Below, in pieces: positions 1-8,108 of a stretch of DNA of 64,000 nt (position 1 is its first letter; each line of letters opens with the position of its first letter). Position numbers and translations under genes: made by a program. This DNA is from Wohlfahrtiimonas chitiniclastica DSM 18708 (GTDB lineage Bacteria; Pseudomonadota; Gammaproteobacteria; Cardiobacteriales; Wohlfahrtiimonadaceae). A model generated the notes under the pieces. The model made no database searches and was not told the DNA's origin. It saw nothing but the letters and a program-made list of their open reading frames with translations. The stretch is from the NCBI RefSeq assembly GCF_000375345.1, contig NZ_AQXD01000002.1, positions 342,267 through 406,266 of the forward strand, given 5' to 3'.

Positions 1-134
1 TCCACATAGTGGTTGTCCATCACGTCAAAGTGAATGATGTCTGCGCCTGCATTTAATACAGCATCGACTTCCTCGCCTAAGCGAGCGAAGTCTGCGGATA
101 AAATCGATGGGGCGATCCAAGGAGTTTGTTTCAT
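1..134 (-). CDS. rpe: Ribulose-phosphate 3-epimerase, partial (N-terminus only)
   Basis: The reverse strand from 134 reads [20 protein letters not shown] and continues with a segment ending in [13 protein letters not shown] at the window edge. The [13 protein letters not shown] start and the HFDVMDxHYV strand are the hallmarks of Rpe, the TIM-barrel enzyme that interconverts D-ribulose-5-phosphate and D-xylulose-5-phosphate in the pentose phosphate pathway. The histidine and aspartate of HFDVMD belong to the metal-binding/catalytic set of the family. Only about 44 residues are inside the window; the rest lies to the left of base 1. The gene starts three bases after the hemL stop, so hemL and rpe are probably co-transcribed leftward. 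Confidence 0.9.
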   Translation of the reverse strand, partial: MKQTPWIAPSILSADFARLGEEVDAVLNAGADIIHFDVMDNHYV

Positions 135-137
135 GGG

Positions 138-1421
138 TTAACCTTTGATGTCTGCTAATGTTTCGTCGATGGCTTTGAGGGTTTGATCTAAATCTTCATA
201 CGTATGTGCATTCGATAAGAAACCTGCTTCAAATGCACTTGGCGCTAAATAGATGCCGCGCTCAAGTAAGCCATGATAGAACTGTTTGAAAAATTCGATG
301 TCACTGGTGAGCGCATCTTTGTACGTGTTCACAGGTTGATGGGTGAAGAATAAACCAAACATGCCGCACACGTGATTGATGTGGATGGGTAAATCATGTT
401 TGGCAAAGATTTTGGCAATCCCATCCATTAAGTAATCGGTTTTGGCTTTGAGCTCATCATAAAAGCCCTCTTCAGACACCAATTCTAATGTGGCTAAACC
501 TGCCGCCATGGCCACAGGATTACCGGACAATGTGCCAGCTTGATACACCGCACCATTTGGGGATAAATGCGCCATAATCTCAGCTTTACCACCAAAAGCG
601 CCCACGGGCATGCCACCGCCAATCACTTTACCGAAGGTTGATAAGTCAGGCGTGATGTTAAATAAGCCTTGGGCGGAATGTTTGTGTACACGAAAACCGG
701 TCATCACTTCATCCATGATGAACACAGCGCCTGCCTCTGTACAGCAATCACGAATGGTTTGTAAGAATTCACGTGACGGTGGAATGCAGTTCATGTTGCC
801 GGCAATCGGTTCAACGATCACGCATGCAATTTCATTGCCATATTTGGCAAAGGCTTCTTTGAGCTCTTCAGGATTGTTGTATTCAAGCACGATGGTGTGC
901 TGCGTTAAATCAGCTGGTACGCCCGGTGATGATGGCTCAGCAAAGGTCAATAAACCAGAACCAGCTTTCACTAAAAGCGAATCTGAATGGCCATGATAGC
1001 AGCCTTCAAATTTGATGATTTTGTTGCGGCCAGTGTAACCACGGGCTAAACGGATGGCGCTCATGGTGGCTTCTGTGCCTGAGCTTACCATGCGCACGCT
1101 GTCCATTGAAGGAATGATCTCAAGAACTTTTTTGGCCAATGCGGTTTCAGAAACGGTGGGCGCACCAAAAGAGAGGCCATTTTTTGCGGTTTCCACAACG
1201 GCTTCAATCACTTTAGGATGCGCATGCCCCACGATCATCGGGCCCCATGAACCCACATAATCGATGTATTTTTTATCATTGACATCATAAACATAAGCGC
1301 CTTCACCCTTTTTGAAAAACACAGGTGCACCACCCACTTGTTTAAATGCGCGCACAGGAGAGTTCACGCCGCCAGGAATGTATTGTTGTGCTTCTTCGTA
1401 AAGTGCTTCAAAACTGACCAT
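138..1421 (-). CDS. hemL: Glutamate-1-semialdehyde 2,1-aminomutase
   Basis: This 427-residue protein converts glutamate-1-semialdehyde into 5-aminolevulinate, the second step of the C5 route to tetrapyrroles, in the cytoplasm. It is full length for the family. The PLP-binding lysine sits in [18 protein letters not shown] at K265, the same position as in well-studied HemL enzymes. The upstream [10 protein letters not shown] block (about 236-245) carries the PLP-contacting aspartate, and [15 protein letters not shown] (113-127) is the phosphate-binding region. The gene lies directly upstream of rpe, with three bases between them. It is divergent from rsfS across an A+T-rich gap (1422-1563) that must hold both promoters; I could not pick a convincing -35/-10 pair there. 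Confidence 0.97.
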   Translation of the reverse strand: MVSFEALYEEAQQYIPGGVNSPVRAFKQVGGAPVFFKKGEGAYVYDVNDKKYIDYVGSWGPMIVGHAHPKVIEAVVETAKNGLSFGAPTVSETALAKKVLEIIPSMDSVRMVSSGTEATMSAIRLARGYTGRNKIIKFEGCYHGHSDSLLVKAGSGLLTFAEPSSPGVPADLTQHTIVLEYNNPEELKEAFAKYGNEIACVIVEPIAGNMNCIPPSREFLQTIRDCCTEAGAVFIMDEVMTGFRVHKHSAQGLFNITPDLSTFGKVIGGGMPVGAFGGKAEIMAHLSPNGAVYQAGTLSGNPVAMAAGLATLELVSEEGFYDELKAKTDYLMDGIAKIFAKHDLPIHINHVCGMFGLFFTHQPVNTYKDALTSDIEFFKQFYHGLLERGIYLAPSAFEAGFLSNAHTYEDLDQTLKAIDETLADIKG

Positions 1422-1563
1422 TTCTCAACCTTCAAAACTTAGAAATAAAGCTAATATTCTAGCAAAATTAATTAAGATTTAATTGTTAAATTAAAATGAA
1501 GTACAATAACCAACACTATGTGTATTAATGATTGATGAATTTTAAATTAATTGGATGAATTTT

Positions 1564-1878
1564 ATGTCAGAAGCAATGAAGAATATTGTTGAAACAACCT
1601 TAGATGATATGAAAGGTGTGGATATTAAAGTATTCGATGTCAGCGAAATTGTGAAGTATACCGACTGGGCTGTGATTGTTACAGGGACTTCCTCAACTCA
1701 CCTCAAAGCGATGGCCAATAAGCTTGAAATCAATATGAAAGAGCAAGGTCATACTGTGATCGGCATTGAAGGCGTGGAAAGCGGCAACTGGGTGTTACAA
1801 GATTATGGTGACATCGTGGTGCACATCATGACTAAAGATGCGCGTGAGTTTTATCAGTTAGAAAAATTGTTCATCTAG
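1564..1878 (+). CDS. rsfS: Ribosomal silencing factor RsfS
   Basis: This small protein (104 residues from this start) belongs to the RsfS/Iojap family, which binds ribosomal protein uL14 and blocks subunit joining when nutrients are limited. The signature is the central block TDWAVIVTGTSSTHLKAMA followed by GVESGNWVLQDYGDIVVHIM and a C-terminal FYQLEKLF. I prefer the ATG at 1564 because a GGA sits eight bases before it; an in-frame ATG at 1555 would add three residues. It is followed after one base by rlmH, the usual rsfS-rlmH pairing in proteobacteria. Confidence 0.93.
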   Translation: MSEAMKNIVETTLDDMKGVDIKVFDVSEIVKYTDWAVIVTGTSSTHLKAMANKLEINMKEQGHTVIGIEGVESGNWVLQDYGDIVVHIMTKDAREFYQLEKLFI

Positions 1879-1879
1879 T

Positions 1880-2350
1880 ATGATTGTTCACCTCATTGCC
1901 ATTGGCAACAATATGCCAAGTTGGGTGAAAGAAGGCTTTGATGAGTATCAAAGCCGTCTTCGTAATGAAGTGCAACTCAAAATGGTGGAAATTCCCGCCC
2001 AAGCTCGCAAGAAAAATGCAGACATCTCTAAAATCCTCAAAGAAGAGGGGCAAAAGATGCTTGCCGCCGTGCCAAAAGGTGCGCGCATTGTGGGGCTTGA
2101 TGTGGTGGGTAAAGCGGTGACAACGCCAGAGTTGAGCCAAATGATGGCCGGCTGGTTGCAAGGTGGCACTGATATTGCGTTATTGATTGGCGGGCCTGAA
2201 GGTTTTTCTGATGACGTCAAGCAGAGCTTTCAGCAGAGCATTTCTCTATCGAAATTGACGTTGCCACATCCGATGGTGCGCATTTTGGTGGCAGAGCAGT
2301 TGTTTCGCGCTTGGAGCATTTTGCATAATCATCCGTATCACCGTGAATAA
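1880..2350 (+). CDS. rlmH: 23S rRNA pseudouridine-1915 N3-methyltransferase RlmH
   Basis: This 156-residue SPOUT-class methyltransferase modifies the pseudouridine at position 1915 of 23S rRNA in helix 69, using S-adenosylmethionine. The SAM-binding knot is seen in LLIGGPEGFSDD (about 106-117) and in SLSKLTLPHPMVRILVAEQL (about 127-146). The C-terminus ending HNHPYHRE is the highly conserved RlmH tail. Its length equals the family norm. It begins one base after rsfS, so the two are co-transcribed, and a perfect palindromic terminator follows at 2370-2397. Confidence 0.97.
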   Translation: MIVHLIAIGNNMPSWVKEGFDEYQSRLRNEVQLKMVEIPAQARKKNADISKILKEEGQKMLAAVPKGARIVGLDVVGKAVTTPELSQMMAGWLQGGTDIALLIGGPEGFSDDVKQSFQQSISLSKLTLPHPMVRILVAEQLFRAWSILHNHPYHRE

Positions 2351-2369
2351 TTGAAACGAGATATAAAAA

Positions 2370-2397
2370 AAGCCTGATCATTGATCAGGCTTTTTTG
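2370..2397. terminator. Bidirectional Rho-independent terminator between rlmH and fabB
   Basis: A perfect inverted repeat (AGCCTGATC, three-base loop, GATCAGGCT, 2370-2390) is flanked by an A run on the left and a T run on the right. It can therefore end transcription of both convergent genes, rlmH and fabB. Confidence 0.9.
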
Positions 2398-2409
2398 TTG
2401 TGGGATGCA

Positions 2410-3630
2410 TTAACCTTTATAACGGCTGAGCACCACAGTTGCGTTTGTACCACCAAAGCCAAAGCTGTTGCTCATGATGTTATTGATCTCAACATCTTCC
2501 ACTTTTTTGCGGATGATTGGGAAGTTTTCCAATAAAGGATCAATGTGATCAATGTGCATGCTTGCTTGAAGGAAATTGTTTTCCATCATCAGAAGGGAAT
2601 AGATCACTTCATTCACACCGGCTGCGCCTAACGCATGGCCTGTTTGTGATTTTGTTGAAGAGATCATTGGGAATTTATCCCCAAATACACGCTCAACGGC
2701 CATGATTTCAGGAATGTCACCGGCAGGTGTTGATGTGCCGTGTGCATTGATGTAATCAATCGGGCCTTCAACGGTGGCCAATGCTTGACGCATACAGCGC
2801 TCTGCGCCTTCACCACTTGGGGCAACCATGTCATAACCATCAGACGTTGCGCCGTAACCGGTGATTTCTGCATAGATGTGTGCACCACGCGCTAATGCGT
2901 GTTCTAACTCTTCAACCACCACGATGCCGCCACCGCCAGAGATCACAAAACCATCACGGTCACGATCATATGGACGCGATGCCACAGATGGATTGTCATT
3001 GTATTTAGAAGACAATGCGCCCATTGCATCGAACATTGCGCTCATAAATGGGTGCAACTCTTCACCGCCACCGGCAAAGATCACATCTTGTTTACCCAAT
3101 TGGATTTGCTCAACAGCATTACCAATACAGTGTGCAGATGTAGAGCACGCTGAGCTGATGGAATAGTTCACACCTTTGATTTTAAACGGCGTGGCTAAAC
3201 ATGCAGATACAGTAGAGCCCATTGTGCGAGTCACCATGTAAGGACCCATTTTTTTCGTGGCACCTGTTTTGCGCATGCTATCGACGGCATCAATTTGATT
3301 GCGCGTCGATGCACCACCCGAACCCACGATTAAACCTGTGCGTTCATTCGAAACCATTTCAGGGGGTAATTTTGAGTCTTCAATCGCTTGCTCCATCGCT
3401 AAATAAGCGTATGCCGCAGCATCTGCCATAAAGCGGAAAGTTTTACGATCAATATGCTCAGCAGGATTGATGCGAATCGCACCGTGAACATGGGATCTAA
3501 AACCGAGATCAGCCATCTCTTGAGAGAATTCAATACCTGACTTACCTGATTTGAGAGACTCTAATACTTCTTCTTTGTTGTTTCCGATACTAGAAATAAT
3601 CCCAAGACCTGTGATAACAACACGTCTCAT
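2410..3630 (-). CDS. fabB: Beta-ketoacyl-ACP synthase I
   Basis: This 406-residue condensing enzyme elongates acyl-ACP with malonyl-ACP and is needed for unsaturated fatty acid synthesis. The thiolase-fold active site is intact: the nucleophile C162 in [15 protein letters not shown]296 in [11 protein letters not shown] and H331 in [12 protein letters not shown], within two residues of the E. coli FabB numbering. It is the second gene of a fabA-fabB operon read leftward, with 17 bases between them. I call it FabB rather than FabF because of this pairing with fabA and the overall length. Confidence 0.96.
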   Translation of the reverse strand: MRRVVITGLGIISSIGNNKEEVLESLKSGKSGIEFSQEMADLGFRSHVHGAIRINPAEHIDRKTFRFMADAAAYAYLAMEQAIEDSKLPPEMVSNERTGLIVGSGGASTRNQIDAVDSMRKTGATKKMGPYMVTRTMGSTVSACLATPFKIKGVNYSISSACSTSAHCIGNAVEQIQLGKQDVIFAGGGEELHPFMSAMFDAMGALSSKYNDNPSVASRPYDRDRDGFVISGGGGIVVVEELEHALARGAHIYAEITGYGATSDGYDMVAPSGEGAERCMRQALATVEGPIDYINAHGTSTPAGDIPEIMAVERVFGDKFPMISSTKSQTGHALGAAGVNEVIYSLLMMENNFLQASMHIDHIDPLLENFPIIRKKVEDVEINNIMSNSFGFGGTNATVVLSRYKG

Positions 3631-3647
3631 AATGTTTCTCCTAAACG

Positions 3648-4163
3648 TTAAAAATTATCTGTTGAGGTAAAAAGACCAACTTTGAGGTCATGTCCTGTGT
3701 AGATGATTTTACCATCTACGGATAAAGTCGCATCTGCAATACCCATCGTCAATTTGCGCAAAATAACACGTTTCATGTGAATGTGGTAAGTTATTTTTTT
3801 TGCGGTGGGTAAGACTTGACCGGAGAATTTCACTTCGCCACAACCAAGTGCACGGCCGCGACCAATGCCGCCTTTCCAGCCTAAATAGAAGCCAACCAAT
3901 TGCCACATTGCATCTAAGCCAAGGCAACCTGGCATGACGCTATCGCCAATAAAATGACAAGGGAAAAACCATAAATCGGGATTGATGTCGAGTTCAGCGA
4001 CGATTAAACCTTTATTGTAGTTGCCACCATCTTCAGTGATTTCCACAATGCGATCACACATCAACATTGGTGGCATTGGCAATTGTGCATTGCCTTCACC
4101 AAATAAGTTGCCTTTTGCGCATTCAATCAGTTCTTCTTTGGTATAACTTGCTTGTTTTGTCAC
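3648..4163 (-). CDS. fabA: 3-hydroxydecanoyl-ACP dehydratase/isomerase
   Basis: FabA dehydrates 3-hydroxydecanoyl-ACP and isomerises trans-2- to cis-3-decenoyl-ACP, the branch point to unsaturated fatty acids. The protein is 171 residues, as expected. The catalytic histidine and aspartate are H70 in [14 protein letters not shown] and D84 in [10 protein letters not shown], exactly the positions known for the E. coli enzyme. It lies upstream of fabB in one operon; the promoter should lie within or just above the 47-base gap 4164-4210. Confidence 0.97.
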   Translation of the reverse strand: MTKQASYTKEELIECAKGNLFGEGNAQLPMPPMLMCDRIVEITEDGGNYNKGLIVAELDINPDLWFFPCHFIGDSVMPGCLGLDAMWQLVGFYLGWKGGIGRGRALGCGEVKFSGQVLPTAKKITYHIHMKRVILRKLTMGIADATLSVDGKIIYTGHDLKVGLFTSTDNF

Positions 4164-4195
4164 ATCAATTCCTTTGAAAATAGTGGATATTCAAT

Positions 4196-4229
4196 TATAA
4201 AATCCGATGATTATACTGTTTTATCGGAT
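4196..4229 (-). terminator. Possible weak terminator after the heptosyltransferase gene
   Basis: Read leftward, a short stem (ATCCGAT/ATCGGAT, 4223-4229 with 4202-4208) overlaps the stop codon of the heptosyltransferase and is followed by TTTTAT. The stem is short and A+T-rich, so this is only a candidate. Confidence 0.35.
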
Positions 4230-5230
4230 GGATTGAAAATGGTTTGGTAGTGATTAAGGACGTCATTTGCCGTGATTTGGTCAATTTTATTGTCATTTCC
4301 AAAATTTTTGGCCTCAAGCACGGTGACTTTTTCCCCGTAAGGCTTCGATTGTGTTGGATTTGTCGGGCCAAAGAGGGCGATGACGGGCGCATCACTTGCC
4401 GCTGCAAAGTGTGCGATGCCGGTATCATTGGCCACAATGAGCTCGGCGCCATTGAGCCAATAGGGAATGTCTAACAGTGCAGTTTGATCGCATAAATTGA
4501 TGATGCGCTCATCGCTGTCGGCGATTTGTTTGCAGATTTCCGCTTCACTGCCGGCGCCAAGGACTAAAATGCGCGTCACATAATTGTGATTGAACAATAA
4601 TTGCGCAAGTTCCATAAAACGCTCAGGATGCCAACGTTTTTCGGGATGCTGTGGGCTGCAACCGGGCACAAAAACGGCAAACGCATGATTTTCTAATAAA
4701 TGCTGCTTTTTCTCTTCGATGCGCGCGATGATTTCAGGCGATGCAATGATGCGGGGGCGCGTACTTGTGCGAACCACGCCCACACTTTTAAGGGCGGCAT
4801 AAAAACGATCAACAACGTGATTGTTTTCAATGTCATGGGTTTTAATGTGATTGTCATAACACCAATGGCGGCTGCGTCCAATGATGGTTGCGCGAGTAAA
4901 GCGGAGAGTTTTTGCCGCAGAGAGCAGCATGCGGGAGCGATCACTGTTTTGTAGATCAATGATCAGATCATAATTTTCTTGTTTTAATGTGGTGAGCCAA
5001 CGCCAAGTGGCGCCAAAGCCCTGTTTTCTGAGTTTAAAGTCAATGAGTTGATGAAAACGATCATCATGCGCAAAGAGCTGATGCCACGGCGGGAGCACAT
5101 TTAAATCAATCTTTGCGTGTGGAAATGTGGCTTTAATGTCATCAAAGGTGCTGCTTGCGAGCACGCAATCGCCCATCGCGCTCCATTGAATGATCAAAAT
5201 GCGGCGATAATCTTTCACAAGGTTATTCAT
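4211..5230 (-). CDS. Lipopolysaccharide heptosyltransferase-like protein (GT9 family)
   Basis: This 339-residue protein resembles ADP-heptose:LPS heptosyltransferases of glycosyltransferase family 9, which add heptoses to the inner core on the cytoplasmic face of the inner membrane. The N-terminus RRILIIQWSAMGDCVLASSTF is the typical GT9 start. A C-terminal ANDTGIAHFAAASDAPVIALFGPTNPTQ block is the nucleotide-sugar binding region. I place the start at 5230 because AAGGA lies just before it; a longer frame to 5317 runs inside the preceding gene. The start overlaps the end of the lpxL-like gene by eight bases, so the two are coupled. I cannot tell from sequence alone whether it is WaaC, WaaF or WaaQ. 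Confidence 0.85.
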   Translation of the reverse strand: MNNLVKDYRRILIIQWSAMGDCVLASSTFDDIKATFPHAKIDLNVLPPWHQLFAHDDRFHQLIDFKLRKQGFGATWRWLTTLKQENYDLIIDLQNSDRSRMLLSAAKTLRFTRATIIGRSRHWCYDNHIKTHDIENNHVVDRFYAALKSVGVVRTSTRPRIIASPEIIARIEEKKQHLLENHAFAVFVPGCSPQHPEKRWHPERFMELAQLLFNHNYVTRILVLGAGSEAEICKQIADSDERIINLCDQTALLDIPYWLNGAELIVANDTGIAHFAAASDAPVIALFGPTNPTQSKPYGEKVTVLEAKNFGNDNKIDQITANDVLNHYQTIFNPSDKTV

Positions 5231-6125
5231 AGAGATCCTTTTCACCTTCAGGGCGAGTTTTAAAGCGCCGATGCGCCCATAAATATTGCTCAGGGGCCTC
5301 CATGATCCATGATTCAAACATTTTATTCAAACGCTCGCAATCTTCAACAGGCGACTCAGAAGGGAAATGATCAAGAGCAGGGAGGATCTTCACGCGGTAT
5401 TGATTGCCTTCACGAATGCAATAATAAGGCAGCACTTTAGCTTTGCCCACTTTTGCCATTTGGGAGGTCGCGGTGATCATCAATGCTTTGACGCCAAAGA
5501 AATCCACAAACACATGATCGCTGCCGCCATAGTTTTGATCAGGCGCATACCAAAGCAGTTTGCCTTGGCGAAGGAGTTTGATGGTTTTGCGGATTTCGTT
5601 GCGATTGACGGGCTCATTTTGTGATTGAGCGGTGCGCATTTTAAATTGGCGCTCTTCATATGCGCGGTTTTTGTGCTGACGATACATCGCCACAAATGGG
5701 GTTTTGAGCGTAATGGCACGTGCCCCAAGCTCAAGGTTGCAAAAGTGCACAGTCAATAACAGCGCACCTTCACCTGAGGCTTTCACGGCGTCTAAATTCT
5801 CTAACCCTTCATAGGTGAAGAGTTTTTTGACCTGTGCCTCAGGTTTTAACCAAGCGGCTAAAGTTTCAAAGATGCCCATGCCAAGGGCATTAAAATTCTC
5901 TTTAACGAGCTCGGTTTGCGCATCTTGAGATAAATCAGGGAAGCACAACGCGATGTTGCGCTCCACAATGTGGCGGCGTTTTTTCGCCACATAATACGAG
6001 AGCTTGCCAACGCCTTTGCCTGCGGCTAATAAGATGGGCATTGGCAATCTCGCAATGTATTTGCCAACCCAGAAGCCTAAGGCAATCGCATGATCTTTAA
6101 TCCAGTTCGGCTTATGGTATTGCAT
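5223..6125 (-). CDS. Lipid A biosynthesis acyltransferase (LpxL/LpxM family)
   Basis: This 300-residue protein is a lysophospholipid acyltransferase-like enzyme of the LpxL/LpxM family, which adds a secondary acyl chain to Kdo2-lipid IVA at the inner membrane. The catalytic HX4(D/E) motif is H127-FCNL-E132. The YAPDQNYGGSDHVFVDFFG segment and the C-terminal PEQYLWAHRRFKTRPEGE tail are family signatures. An N-terminal hydrophobic stretch around residues 12-40 should anchor it. It lies between gpt and a heptosyltransferase gene, two bases after gpt. A second paralogue with the motif at identical positions is at 18625-19542. Confidence 0.9.
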   Translation of the reverse strand: MQYHKPNWIKDHAIALGFWVGKYIARLPMPILLAAGKGVGKLSYYVAKKRRHIVERNIALCFPDLSQDAQTELVKENFNALGMGIFETLAAWLKPEAQVKKLFTYEGLENLDAVKASGEGALLLTVHFCNLELGARAITLKTPFVAMYRQHKNRAYEERQFKMRTAQSQNEPVNRNEIRKTIKLLRQGKLLWYAPDQNYGGSDHVFVDFFGVKALMITATSQMAKVGKAKVLPYYCIREGNQYRVKILPALDHFPSESPVEDCERLNKMFESWIMEAPEQYLWAHRRFKTRPEGEKDLYE

Positions 6126-6127
6126 GA

Positions 6128-6604
6128 TTACTGTTTGTTTTGATCACAAATTGGGGCAATAAAATGTACGGCTGTGTCCCAAGGTTGCTCGATCCATGTA
6201 TCTTGTGACACATCGATGACGTTAAAGTCCACCAATGGTTTGCCTTGTGGTTTGGCAAAGATGGTGACGAAGTAAGCTTTTGGATACAATTGACGGATCA
6301 ATTTTGCCGTATTGCCAGAGTCCACTAAGTCATCAATGATGACAAAGCCTTCGCCTTCATTCGGTAAATTGCACTCTTTAACGAGTTGCATGTCTGTTTG
6401 CTGTTGATATTCGTGGTAGCTTGCAATGCACAAGGTATCCACGTAACGAATGTTCAATTCGCGCGCAACGATCGCAGAAGGCACTAAACCACCACGACTG
6501 ACCGCAATGATCCCTTTCCACTCTTGACGTTCGATTAAATGTTGAGATAAAGCTTTCCCGTGAACTTGGAGCATATCCCAAGTAACTAAATATTTTTTCG
6601 ACAT
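6128..6604 (-). CDS. gpt: Xanthine(-guanine) phosphoribosyltransferase
   Basis: This 158-residue cytoplasmic or membrane-associated enzyme salvages purine bases by transferring them to PRPP. The type I phosphoribosyltransferase loop is [13 protein letters not shown] (88-100), and [20 protein letters not shown] (31-50) is the N-terminal PRPP/base segment. It best matches Gpt (about 152 residues in E. coli) rather than Hpt. I start it at 6604; the open frame runs further upstream to 6838 but there it overlaps the divergent rimO gene and has no such homology. It heads the leftward operon gpt-lpxL-heptosyltransferase. Confidence 0.92.
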   Translation of the reverse strand: MSKKYLVTWDMLQVHGKALSQHLIERQEWKGIIAVSRGGLVPSAIVARELNIRYVDTLCIASYHEYQQQTDMQLVKECNLPNEGEGFVIIDDLVDSGNTAKLIRQLYPKAYFVTIFAKPQGKPLVDFNVIDVSQDTWIEQPWDTAVHFIAPICDQNKQ

Positions 6605-6727
6605 TTTGGTTTCCAGTAGATGAGGTTCTGATATAAAATAGCCGGTTATTATAGTTTTTTTTCTTTGATTACACCAGTCAAAACATTTGCTGATTTGACG
6701 GGTGATCTTTTTTTGTAAGGTTAGACA

Positions 6728-8044
6728 GTGACTACTCCTAAGATTGGCTTTGTTTCGCTCGGTTGCCCAAAAGCATTGGTTGACTCCGAATATATCTTGA
6801 CGCAATTGCGTACTGAAGGATATGAAATCGTTCCACAATACAATGATGCAGACCTCGTTGTGGTCAACACTTGTGGCTTTATTGATTCAGCGGTGCAAGA
6901 GAGCTTAGATGCCATTGGTGAAGCGTTAGATGAAAATGGCAAAGTGATTGTCACAGGTTGTTTAGGTGCAAAAGCGGACACCATTTTGGAAAAGTATCCA
7001 AATGTATTGAGTGTGACAGGTCCGCATGCATTCCAAGAATTGATGGGCGCTGTGCATCATCATTTGCCAAAGCCGCACGATCCCTTCATGGATTTGGTGC
7101 CACAAGCGGGCATTAAATTGACGCCACGCCATTATGCATACCTTAAAATTGCAGAAGGGTGTAATCACAGCTGTACGTTCTGCATCATTCCGACGATGCG
7201 CGGTAAACATCAATCATATCCTGTGGAAAATGTCTTGTCACAGGCGAAAAAATTGGTGAATTCAGGTGTGAAAGAGCTATTGGTGGTGGCGCAAGATACG
7301 AGCGCTTATGGCGTGGATGTGAAATATAAAACAGGTTTTGCCGATGGCACACCTGTCAGAACGCACATTCAAAACCTTTGTGAAGAACTTGGTAAACTGG
7401 ATGCATGGGTGCGTTTACACTACATCTATCCTTATCCGCATGTTGATCATTTGATTCCATTGATGGCAGAAGGCAAAATTTTGCCGTACATCGATGTGCC
7501 CATGCAACATGCGTCCCCACGCATTTTAAAAGCCATGAAGCGCCCCGCCAATAGTGAAAATATGTTGATGCGCATCAAAAAATGGCGCGAAATTTGCCCT
7601 GAAATTACCATTCGCTCAACTTTCATTGTTGGCTTCCCAGGGGAAACGGAAGAAGAGTTCCAAATGCTTTTAGATTTCATTGAAGAAGCACGTTTAGATC
7701 GCGTGGGGGCATTCATTTATTCACCGGTGGAAGGCGCGCCAGCAAATGACATCGCAGAACTCATTCCGGTGGAGATTCAAGAAGAGCGCTTAGGTCGCTT
7801 TATGGAGCTTCAAGCGCGCATTTCTGCAGAGAAATTGGCGCTTAAAGTGGGTCAGACGTTAGAAGTATTGGTGGATGACTTTGATGCTGACAATGGCGTG
7901 GCCATTGGCCGCACAAAAGCCGATGCCCCTGAAATTGATGGCTTGGTTTACATCGATGGCGCCGATGCATCGTGCGTTGGTAAAATTGTCAATGTATTGA
8001 TCGATGAAGCGGACACCTATGATTTATATGGTGAGCTCATCTAA
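6728..8044 (+). CDS. rimO: Ribosomal protein uS12 methylthiotransferase RimO
   Basis: RimO is a radical-SAM enzyme that adds a methylthio group to an aspartate of ribosomal protein uS12. The 438-residue protein opens with [16 protein letters not shown], typical of RimO rather than MiaB. The N-terminal cluster cysteines are C13, C49 and C78, and the radical-SAM CX3CX2C motif is C145/C149/C152 in [15 protein letters not shown]-terminal TRAM domain ends the protein. The start is GTG, supported by TAAGGTTAGACA just upstream. It is divergent from gpt over 123 bases. Confidence 0.97.
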   Translation: MTTPKIGFVSLGCPKALVDSEYILTQLRTEGYEIVPQYNDADLVVVNTCGFIDSAVQESLDAIGEALDENGKVIVTGCLGAKADTILEKYPNVLSVTGPHAFQELMGAVHHHLPKPHDPFMDLVPQAGIKLTPRHYAYLKIAEGCNHSCTFCIIPTMRGKHQSYPVENVLSQAKKLVNSGVKELLVVAQDTSAYGVDVKYKTGFADGTPVRTHIQNLCEELGKLDAWVRLHYIYPYPHVDHLIPLMAEGKILPYIDVPMQHASPRILKAMKRPANSENMLMRIKKWREICPEITIRSTFIVGFPGETEEEFQMLLDFIEEARLDRVGAFIYSPVEGAPANDIAELIPVEIQEERLGRFMELQARISAEKLALKVGQTLEVLVDDFDADNGVAIGRTKADAPEIDGLVYIDGADASCVGKIVNVLIDEADTYDLYGELI

Positions 8045-8108
8045 CATGAGTTTTGTGCCGAATTAAGCTACACTATGACAGTTAAAATTTAGAAATGGGT
8101 AATTAATA

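Noticed and set aside
610..996. Rightward open frame inside hemL
   Set aside because: It is antisense to a clear hemL gene, with no recognisable protein.
1871..2161. Leftward open frame inside rlmH
   Set aside because: It is antisense to the conserved rlmH and has no ribosome site or homology.
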